A DNA stretch of 5,031 nucleotides from Gemmatimonadaceae bacterium. GTDB lineage: Bacteria > Gemmatimonadota > Gemmatimonadetes > Gemmatimonadales > Gemmatimonadaceae. Shown here one piece after another: positions 1 to 5,031 of this stretch. The stretch lies in assembly GCA_013813605.1 (NCBI GenBank), contig JACCRL010000278.1:1-5031 (forward strand). The letters are read 5' to 3'. The notes beneath the pieces were generated by a model. The model was not told where the DNA came from and made no database searches. It saw only the letters and a list, made by a program, of their open reading frames with translations. The position numbers and the translations under genes were made by a program. Positions within the stretch are counted from its first letter, which is position 1, and every line of letters begins with the position of its first letter.

Positions 1-71
1 TCCAACCTGTTCCGACTTGATAAGTTTTTCAGCTCAAGGCTTCTTCCAGCTGACAGTTCTGCCGCGGAGGC
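1..71. other. leader upstream of the sulfatase gene
   Basis: This short stretch is visibly less GC-rich than the rest of the window (for example the T-run near 25-29) and has no coding-like third-position bias. It probably holds the 5' leader and perhaps the promoter of the sulfatase gene. A TTGATA hexamer at 17-22 resembles a -35 box, but there is no convincing -10 box 16-18 bases downstream, so no promoter is called. Frame 1 is open from the window edge to a TGA at 73-75, which would overlap the sulfatase start as ATGA. Its codons end in G or C only about half the time, so it does not look like the tail of a real gene here. Confidence 0.4.
66..70 (+). promoter_or_regulatory. Shine-Dalgarno sequence of the sulfatase gene
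   Basis: GGAGG at 66-70 lies 1 base before the ATG at 72 and 4 bases before the ATG at 75. Both gaps are short, and the second is the more workable, so translation may really begin at 75. A second GGAGGAG at 82-88 precedes an in-frame GTG at 93. Starting there would remove the twin-arginine pair of the signal peptide, which argues against it. Confidence 0.5.
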
Positions 72-1601
72 ATGATGAATCGGAGGAGTGCGGTGAAGAT
101 GATTGGCGGCGCGCTGACGGGTCTCCCCGCCGCCCGCAGCCTGCTTGCGCACGCTGGCGAGGCTCCCGCCCGACCGAACATCATCTTCATCATGACGGAC
201 GATCAGCGGCAGGATGCGGTTGGCGCGTACGGCAATCCGATCCTGAAGACGCCGAACATGGACGCGATTGGCGGGGGCGGAATGCGCATGACCGAGTTTT
301 TCGTTACCAACTCGTTGTGTGAGCCGAGCCGTGCATCGTTCCTCACCGGTCTCTATTCGCACACACACGGAGTTCTGACGAATGGCGGCGGGCCCGACTT
401 CTCCGACCACCCGGGACTGCGCGCGGATCAGCAGACGTTCGTGCACCTGTTGCGCGCGACGGGGTACCACACCGCGGTTGTCGGGAAGTGGCATCTTCAG
501 TCCGAACCCAGCGGTTTCGACCAGTGGGTCGTGTTTCCGGGTCAGGGGCGGTACCACGATCCCGAAATGATCGCCAACGGTGCGCGCCTGCAGATGCGCG
601 GCCACGCCGACGACGTTACGGGCGACCAGGCGCTGGCGTTTCTGCAGTCCCGTCCGCGCGACAAGCCCTTCTGCCTGCTCTACCAGTTCAAGTCGCCGCA
701 CCGGGCGTGGATGCCGGCCGCGCGGTACGCGCAGATGTTCGACGACGTGGTGATCCCTGTGCCGCGGACATTCGAGGACCGCCTTGCGGGACGGCCTGAA
801 GCGCTCAGGAAGGCGGAGATGGCAATCGCCGACATGCCGGACTTCGCGAGCCGTGGCGTTTCGCCGTCGCTTCCAGTGGCGGAAAGGAAGCGGCTCAATC
901 TGGAACACCTGGTGAAGAACTACTACCGTGTGCTGCTGAGCGTGGACGACAACGTGGGCCGCGTCCTCGCGTACCTCAAGGCGAACGGTCTCGAGGCGAA
1001 TACCATCGTCATGTATACGTCGGACAACGGCTTCTTCCTCGGAGAGCACGGCCTGTTCGACAAGCGACTCATGTACGAGCCCTCGATTCGTGTCCCGATG
1101 CTGGTGCGCTATCCGGCCGGGATACCCGCGCGGCAGGTCGATACGACGCATCTCACTCTCAACATCGATGTCGCACCAACGCTGCTTGACCTTGCCGGCG
1201 TTGCTGCACCGGCATGGATGCAGGGCAGGAGCTTCGCGCCGATTCTGCGCGGCCAGCGCCCGGCGTGGAGGGATGCCTTCCTATACGAGCACTTCGAATA
1301 TCCGGCCGAGCACTGCGCCGGGAAGAACCGAGGGGTGCGCACAAAGAAGTGGAAGCTCATTCATTTCTGGGAACAGCCCGAGGAATGGGAGCTGTACGAC
1401 CTGGAGCGCGATGCCGATGAGACGAACAACCTCGCCTACGACCGAAGGCACGCTGGAGTCGTAAGGGAATTGCGTCGCCGCCTTCTGGAGTTGCGCCGTG
1501 AGAGCGGGGATGTGGATCCCCCCGGCCCGCCACCGGTTGCGAAACCATGCGGGAAAGGCGTCAATACTTTCTACACACCAACACCTCGCGGCCCGGAGTA
1601 G
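72..1601 (+). CDS. Tat-exported sulfatase, probably GlcNAc-6-sulfatase / mucin-desulfating type
   Basis: This 509-residue sulfatase (S1, alkaline phosphatase superfamily) hydrolyses sulfate esters, probably in the periplasm or outside the cell. The N-terminus NRRSAVKM fits a Tat signal (Arg4-Arg5, hydrophobic stretch to about 26, possible cleavage after AHA near 27). The core starts at RPNIIFIMTDD with metal ligands Asp43-Asp44. Cys83 in CEPSR (codon 318-320) is the residue converted to formylglycine, with Arg87 in the same motif. Lys139, His141, His210 (SPH), Asp318-Asn319 (SDNG) and Lys331 (FDKR) complete the expected active site. The segments GFDQW..FPGQG (149-159), KSPHRAWMPA (207-216) and WKLIHFW...WELYDLE (427-445) recall the S1_11 group (GlcNAc-6-O-sulfatases, mucin-desulfating enzymes). 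The subfamily and substrate are inferred from remembered sequence style; the sulfatase call itself is secure. A proline-rich tail (about 480-509) with Cys493 extends beyond the usual end. The start is ATG 72 or 75. A maturase (FGE or anSME) is required and is not in the window. Confidence 0.93.
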   Translation: MMNRRSAVKMIGGALTGLPAARSLLAHAGEAPARPNIIFIMTDDQRQDAVGAYGNPILKTPNMDAIGGGGMRMTEFFVTNSLCEPSRASFLTGLYSHTHGVLTNGGGPDFSDHPGLRADQQTFVHLLRATGYHTAVVGKWHLQSEPSGFDQWVVFPGQGRYHDPEMIANGARLQMRGHADDVTGDQALAFLQSRPRDKPFCLLYQFKSPHRAWMPAARYAQMFDDVVIPVPRTFEDRLAGRPEALRKAEMAIADMPDFASRGVSPSLPVAERKRLNLEHLVKNYYRVLLSVDDNVGRVLAYLKANGLEANTIVMYTSDNGFFLGEHGLFDKRLMYEPSIRVPMLVRYPAGIPARQVDTTHLTLNIDVAPTLLDLAGVAAPAWMQGRSFAPILRGQRPAWRDAFLYEHFEYPAEHCAGKNRGVRTKKWKLIHFWEQPEEWELYDLERDADETNNLAYDRRHAGVVRELRRRLLELRRESGDVDPPGPPPVAKPCGKGVNTFYTPTPRGPE

Positions 1602-1628
1602 GGTTCGCCCGCCCCCGCCCCGCGATAA
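1602..1628. other. C-rich gap between convergent stop codons
   Basis: These 27 bases separate the sulfatase stop (TAG, 1599-1601) from the amiE-like stop (TAG on the minus strand, 1631-1629). They are nearly all C and G on the plus strand. The only hairpin seen is GGG-TTCG-CCC at 1601-1610, with a 3-bp stem and no T-run on either side, so no intrinsic terminator is called. On the minus strand the stretch reads as three closely spaced G-runs. Confidence 0.6.
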
Positions 1629-2852
1629 CTATTGCCGGGCCTCCCAGTCGATCAGCGGCGCCCCCAGCGCGGCTTCCTGCACTGCGTCCGCAACCGCGCG
1701 CCGAAGGGGCACGTGCTTCGCGTTCTCGCGCGTTGGATTTACGCGGTTGGTCAGCAGAATCACGAACAGATTCTTTTCCGGATCGATCCAGATCGATGTA
1801 CCCGTGAAACCCGTGTGACCGAAGCTGCGCGGCGAGAAGTAGCGGCCCGCGCTCGAGTTCTTTGACGGAGTGTCCCATCCGAGCGCCCGGCTCGTCTCCT
1901 TTCCCTGCCGCGATGTCCAGCGCGCGATAGTTGCCGGGCGCAGGATGCGCGCGCCGTTGTACTCGCCGCCATTCAGCATCATCTGCGCGAATACCGACAG
2001 GTCGCGCGCTGTCGAGAACAGGCCGGCGTGCCCCGCGACTCCGCCGATCGCCCATGCATTCTCGTCGTGCACGATGCCCCACACGAGGCCACCCCTCGTC
2101 GAGTCCACCTCCGTCGGCGCGATGCGATTCTTCCACTCGGCGGGCGGCCGGTATCTCGTGTTGGACATTCCAAGTGGCTGGAAGATGCGCTCGTTCACCA
2201 GTGTGTCGAGGGTGCGGCCGCTGAGCTTTTCCAGGATCAGCTGCAGCAGGATCAGGTCCCAGTCGCTGTAGATCATTTGTGCACCTGGCGCATACTTGCT
2301 TGGGCGCTCGTTGATCTGCTGCAGATACTGCTCCCTGCCGCGGAAAGTCTTGAAAAGCGCGGCAAATGCCTCGAGCCCGCCACGATGGATGAGAAGGTGA
2401 CGGACGGTGATCCCCGCCTTGTCGGGCGCGTTCAATTCCGGCAGGTACGAGCTTACGGGGAGCTCGATGTCGAGGAGGTTCGCCTCTTCCATCGCCATCG
2501 CGGCGGTCGTCGTCGCAATCACTTTGGTCAATGACGCCATATCGTAGAGAGTAGCGGAATCGACCGGCGGCGAAGTGCTGTCGTGCCAGTCGAGGCGGCC
2601 GTACCCGCGCATGTAGGCAATGCGCCCGTTGCGGCCGACGGCGACGGCCGCTCCCGGCGCCACGCCACCGGCAATCGCCGCGGTAATTATCGAGTCGAGA
2701 CGACCGGGGAGCGCCGGATCGATGGCCGCGCCATTCAGTCCCGCGCTGTACGTGATCGCCGGGCCAGTTCCCGGAGTCGTGGTGACAACCGTCGGTGGCA
2801 TGCACGCCATCCCCAGCGAAGCGAGTATGAGTGCCGAGAATCTCGAGCTCAT
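1629..2852 (-). CDS. amiE: AmiE-like serine hydrolase (beta-lactamase fold), putative lipoprotein
   Basis: This 407-residue beta-lactamase/PBP-fold serine hydrolase (PF00144 type) resembles B. subtilis AmiE (YbbE), an N-acetylmuramyl-L-alanine amidase that removes stem peptides from MurNAc. Motifs in order are Ser107-Leu-Thr-Lys110 (SxxK nucleophile and base), Tyr195-Ser-Asp197 in place of YxN, and His346-Thr-Gly (HTGFTG) as the third active-site element. VHDENAWAIGGVAGHAGLFS (261-280) is, from memory, characteristic of the AmiE-like branch. The N-terminus MSSRFSALILASLGMAC is a short lipoprotein-like signal with Cys17; LGMAC meets the relaxed lipobox pattern but not the classic LxGC form. 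The start at 2852 is chosen for this signal and for AGGGAG 9 bases upstream; the frame stays open up to 2999, but that extension has no signal-like features. The ATG overlaps the upstream nagZ-like stop by 4 bases. HRGG at 156-159 replaces the more usual HTSG. An esterase or D-aminopeptidase role cannot be excluded; the family call is firm, and the amidase role rests on homology plus the nagZ neighbour. Confidence 0.85.
   Translation of the reverse strand: MSSRFSALILASLGMACMPPTVVTTTPGTGPAITYSAGLNGAAIDPALPGRLDSIITAAIAGGVAPGAAVAVGRNGRIAYMRGYGRLDWHDSTSPPVDSATLYDMASLTKVIATTTAAMAMEEANLLDIELPVSSYLPELNAPDKAGITVRHLLIHRGGLEAFAALFKTFRGREQYLQQINERPSKYAPGAQMIYSDWDLILLQLILEKLSGRTLDTLVNERIFQPLGMSNTRYRPPAEWKNRIAPTEVDSTRGGLVWGIVHDENAWAIGGVAGHAGLFSTARDLSVFAQMMLNGGEYNGARILRPATIARWTSRQGKETSRALGWDTPSKNSSAGRYFSPRSFGHTGFTGTSIWIDPEKNLFVILLTNRVNPTRENAKHVPLRRAVADAVQEAALGAPLIDWEARQ
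2849..2852 (-). other. ATGA overlap of nagZ-like stop and amiE-like start
   Basis: On the minus strand the bases 2852 to 2849 read ATGA, so the ATG of the serine hydrolase shares two bases with the TGA of the GH3 gene. This arrangement is typical of translational coupling within one mRNA. Confidence 0.85.
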
Positions 2853-4735
2853 CGTACGGGACTCCCTGATGCAGGACGCGTGATGCCCGCGCCGATGGCG
2901 AGAGCAGGAGGAATCGAAATGGGTAGCCGGCCCGTTATTGCCCGCTGGCCAAGGAGTGCCATCGCCGCCGCCCTCTGGCTGACCGGACTTCCGCCCCATG
3001 CGATCATGTACGACGACACCGAGGGAAAGGCGCCGAGCAGGTACGGACTGCCGAAGGAGATGACGACGATCGGTTTCTTGCGCACGGCGAGCTGCTCAAT
3101 GAAACGCGAGAATCCCTCCTCGGCGCCAATGCTTCCCTTGTACTCTTTCGGCGAAACGTATGCCGAAACTACGATGATGTCCGCCGAAGCGGCGCGCGAC
3201 GCGAGCGCCGCATACTCGCTCGCGGTCGTGCGTCCGTCCGCGCGCACCATCTGCGTGCGCGGGAAACGAGACTCGATGATCGGATCGAAGGCGCGCCCCG
3301 CGATCAGGTCGGAGTCTTCCGCATAGGTCAGGGCCAGAATGCGGCGCGCAGTGTCCCTACTCAGCGGCACCAGCGAAAGCCCGTCCAGTGCGAGCGTGAT
3401 CGACCGCTCGGCGACATCCTGGGCGACGCGCGTATGAGCGGGAATGCTGACAATCGTACCGACCGCGTTCAGGTCGACGAGGCGCCCGCGAGTGAGCCCC
3501 GCCTGCGCCTTGGAGGAGAGAATGCGGCGCACGGATTCATCGATGCGCGACTCCCTGATGCGTCCGCTCGCCACGGCACCGACGACGGTCTCGATGGCGG
3601 TCGTCACGTTGCGCGGCATGAGCAGGACGTCGGCGCCGGCCTCTACTGCCCTGATCAGTGGTTCCGTCGCGCCGTATCGCCGCGCGACGCCGCCCATCGT
3701 CATTGCGTCCGTGAAGAGCAGGCCGGTGAACTTCATCTCGTCGCGCAGCAGTCCCGTCATGAACCTTGGCGACAGTGTCGCGGGCCCGGCGGTGTCTCCC
3801 TCCACCCCGACGACGGCGATGTGCGCTGTCATGATCGCATCGATTCCCTCGGCAACGGCGGCGCGAAACGGAGGGAGATCGACGGCATCGAGATGAGCGC
3901 GATCTGCCCGTATCGTCGGCAGGTCGACGTGCGAATCGACATCCGTATCACCATGCCCCGGGAAATGCTTGGCGGTAGTGAGCAGGCCAGCCGACCGGGC
4001 GCCGCGGATGTACGCGCGACCGAGCCTGCTCACGAGCGCGGGATCTTCACCGAACGACCGTGTATTGATGATTGGGTTGAGCGGGTTCGAGTTGACGTCC
4101 AGCACGGGACCGAACGCCATGTGCACTCCGACGGCGCGCGCCTCCCTGCCCAGCACCTGTCCGAGATTGAACGCCAGCTCGTCCGATCCGGTCGCGCCGA
4201 GCGCCATCACCGGCGGGAACGTCGTGCCGCCGCCCTGGGGGAGCATCGACGGGAGCGCATAGATATTTCCCATCCGCATGCCCGGCCCGTTCTCCATGTC
4301 GGATGCGATGAGAAGGGGGACCTTCGCGCGCTTTTGGAATTCGTTGAGCTTGGCCGCGTAGCTAAGCGGTAAGCCGATAGACATCACCAGTCCGCCGACG
4401 CGGTCATTCTCCACCCACTCGCGCACCTGCTCGAATTCGGGCGAGCCGACAGCCGCGTAATCTCCACCGACCCAGGGCATGATGAGCTGTCCGACCTTTT
4501 CCCGCAGTGTCAGGGCGGTGAGGGTGGACTCGACCCACCGCTCATCGGCGGGAGTGAGCCGTACCCCCGCGCCGGCGGTCGCGGTGCCGAGCAGGCCGAA
4601 TTCTCTCGCGGTTGCGGTCGTGGGCGCGGGCAAGGGCGCGCAGGCGAGGGCGAGCGGAAGAGCAGTGAAAAAAAATCTGGCGTTCTTTCTCATCATATAG
4701 AAGGAGGTCGCGATTGATCGTGCGCGCGCAGCCAT
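2849..4735 (-). CDS. nagZ: NagZ-type GH3 beta-N-acetylglucosaminidase, two-domain putative lipoprotein
   Basis: This glycoside hydrolase family 3 enzyme should cleave terminal beta-linked GlcNAc from muropeptides or chitooligosaccharides. It has 628 residues from ATG 4735. The TIM-barrel domain (about 60-415) contains KHFPGHGDTDVDSH (256-269), the NagZ signature, whose Asp267/His269 form the acid-base dyad, and FTDAMTMGG (341-349) with nucleophile Asp343. A second alpha/beta GH3_C-type domain follows (about 430-615). The two-domain plan and length match B. subtilis NagZ (about 640 residues), not the single-domain cytosolic enzyme of enterobacteria (about 340). An internal double Met (14-15, ATGs at 4696 and 4693) starts a classic signal, MMRKNARFFFTALPLALAC, with candidate lipidated Cys32; this may be the true start. 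ATG 4735 overlaps the upstream stop as TGATG. Neither start has a clear Shine-Dalgarno site. All catalytic residues are present. The exact glycan (peptidoglycan or another GlcNAc polymer) is inferred from the amiE-like neighbour. Confidence 0.9.
   Translation of the reverse strand: MAARARSIATSFYMMRKNARFFFTALPLALACAPLPAPTTATAREFGLLGTATAGAGVRLTPADERWVESTLTALTLREKVGQLIMPWVGGDYAAVGSPEFEQVREWVENDRVGGLVMSIGLPLSYAAKLNEFQKRAKVPLLIASDMENGPGMRMGNIYALPSMLPQGGGTTFPPVMALGATGSDELAFNLGQVLGREARAVGVHMAFGPVLDVNSNPLNPIINTRSFGEDPALVSRLGRAYIRGARSAGLLTTAKHFPGHGDTDVDSHVDLPTIRADRAHLDAVDLPPFRAAVAEGIDAIMTAHIAVVGVEGDTAGPATLSPRFMTGLLRDEMKFTGLLFTDAMTMGGVARRYGATEPLIRAVEAGADVLLMPRNVTTAIETVVGAVASGRIRESRIDESVRRILSSKAQAGLTRGRLVDLNAVGTIVSIPAHTRVAQDVAERSITLALDGLSLVPLSRDTARRILALTYAEDSDLIAGRAFDPIIESRFPRTQMVRADGRTTASEYAALASRAASADIIVVSAYVSPKEYKGSIGAEEGFSRFIEQLAVRKKPIVVISFGSPYLLGAFPSVSSYMIAWGGSPVSQRAAAMALLGQRAITGRLPISIPPALAIGAGITRPASGSPVR
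2862..2867 (-). promoter_or_regulatory. Shine-Dalgarno sequence of the amiE-like gene
   Basis: AGGGAG on the minus strand lies 9 bases before the ATG at 2852, inside the last codons of the GH3 gene. It supports the short start (2852) over the longer open frame reaching 2999. Confidence 0.6.
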
Positions 4736-4737
4736 CA
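4735..4737 (-). other. TGATG stop-start junction
   Basis: The upstream partial gene ends with TGA at 4737-4735 and the long version of the GH3 gene begins with ATG at 4735-4733, sharing one base. If this start is used, translation is probably reinitiated after the upstream gene, because no Shine-Dalgarno site is visible. If the signal-peptide ATG at 4696 is used, the gap between the genes is 38 bases. Confidence 0.55.
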
Positions 4738-5031
4738 GCGCGCGGGGGGACGAATGCAGTTGCGTATCACGTCGCCGGCGGCGACTGTGTCGGCCCGCGT
4801 CGTGAGGATGGGGCAGGGCGGCGGGGCGCTGCTCGCGAGTGACCGGTGCCCGCCAGCGCCGACTGCCCTGACCGCCACCCAGCCATCGTCCAGCTGCTCC
4901 GGAAGCAGGAACGACGTCGCGCCAGTAACGCGATAAAGCTTTTCGTACCTCACGGAAGTAGTGTAACGGAAGAGCACTTCATATCCAGCCGCGCCCGATA
5001 CGGCGGGCCAGCTCACCATCCATTTCACACC
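4735..5031 (-). CDS. C-terminal part of a secreted protein with an Fn3-like domain (5' end outside window)
   Basis: This is the last 98 residues of a minus-strand gene whose beginning lies beyond the right edge. The frame is open through 5031, so the GTG at 5028 is an internal Val, not a start. Residues about 5-70 look like one fibronectin type III beta-sandwich: W-x-x-V-x-G-A-x-G-YEV, then a basic/aromatic strand (RYEKLYRVTG), then WVAVRAVGAGGHRS. A similar C-terminal domain follows the catalytic domain in many secreted M28-family aminopeptidases, where it ends in a GVRAVD..GHRS-like strand. That is a plausible parent but cannot be proved without the missing part. After the domain comes a 30-residue tail with two Cys (PPPCP and RNCI), possibly a disulfide pair. 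The gene abuts the GH3 gene and is probably co-transcribed with it. Confidence 0.7.
   Translation of the reverse strand, partial: GVKWMVSWPAVSGAAGYEVLFRYTTSVRYEKLYRVTGATSFLLPEQLDDGWVAVRAVGAGGHRSLASSAPPPCPILTTRADTVAAGDVIRNCIRPPAR

Noticed and set aside
1..75. Possible 3' end of an upstream plus-strand gene, open in frame 1 and ending TGA 73-75 with an ATGA overlap to the sulfatase start
   Set aside because: Only about 24 codons are visible, with near 50% G/C in third positions against a strong G/C bias in the real genes here, and no recognisable protein feature. It cannot be fully excluded without upstream sequence.
1561..2805. 414-codon minus-strand open frame
   Set aside because: It overlaps the serine hydrolase on the same strand in another frame, is rich in Arg/Pro/Gly/Ala without motifs, and is a GC-driven shadow.
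2853..2999. N-terminal extension of the AmiE-like protein to a start at 2999
   Set aside because: It would overlap the GH3 gene by about 150 bases, has no signal or domain features, and the start at 2852 has both a Shine-Dalgarno site and a lipoprotein-like signal.
2860..3561. 13-base direct repeat GACTCCCTGATGC at 2860-2872 and 3549-3561
   Set aside because: One such match is near chance expectation in 5 kb of GC-rich DNA, and both copies lie in coding sequence with no flanking structure.
3434..4372. 312-codon plus-strand open frame antisense to the GH3 gene
   Set aside because: It is a mirror of the GH3 coding sequence with no motif and biased composition; GH3 on the minus strand has all catalytic motifs.
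4701..4716. AAGGAGG on the plus strand 6 bases before a TTG, suggesting a small plus-strand gene
   Set aside because: The frame is short, antisense to the GH3 signal region, and encodes no recognisable protein; the motif is more simply the complement of the GH3 leader.

Overview
The window is a GC-rich (roughly 60-65% by eye), tightly packed bacterial segment with two converging transcription units. No RNA genes, mobile elements, CRISPR arrays or long repeats were seen. The proteins are exported: one carries a Tat-like signal and two carry lipoprotein-like signals. The mix of an S1-type sulfatase, a GH3 lipoprotein, a serine hydrolase and an Fn3-tailed protein suits a diderm soil or sediment bacterium such as Gemmatimonadota or Acidobacteriota. 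That taxonomic call is inference from style, not from a marker gene.

Layout. Positions 1-71 are a less GC-rich leader, probably non-coding. Positions 72-1601 (+) encode a complete sulfatase with a Tat-type signal and an intact formylglycine motif. By sequence style it is closest to the GlcNAc-6-sulfatase / mucin-desulfating group. A 27-base C-rich gap (1602-1628) separates it from a leftward unit on the minus strand. In transcription order that unit holds: the 3' end of a secreted protein with a fibronectin type III-like domain (runs off the right edge, ends 4735); a two-domain GH3 beta-N-acetylglucosaminidase of the NagZ type (4735-2849); and a serine beta-lactamase-fold hydrolase resembling Bacillus subtilis AmiE (2852-1629). 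The minus-strand genes overlap by 1 base (TGATG) and 4 bases (ATGA), which points to one operon with coupled translation.

How they work together. In B. subtilis, extracytoplasmic NagZ and AmiE act in sequence on peptidoglycan fragments: AmiE removes the stem peptide from MurNAc and NagZ then releases GlcNAc. The same pair, both with lipoprotein-like signals, appears here as an overlapping gene pair, so a cell-wall turnover or scavenging role outside the cytoplasm is the best reading. The facing sulfatase may act on sulfated GlcNAc-containing glycans, which would share a sugar with NagZ. The two units converge, so this functional link is only a suggestion. No wholly new system is evident; the most notable point is the exported NagZ-AmiE pair.
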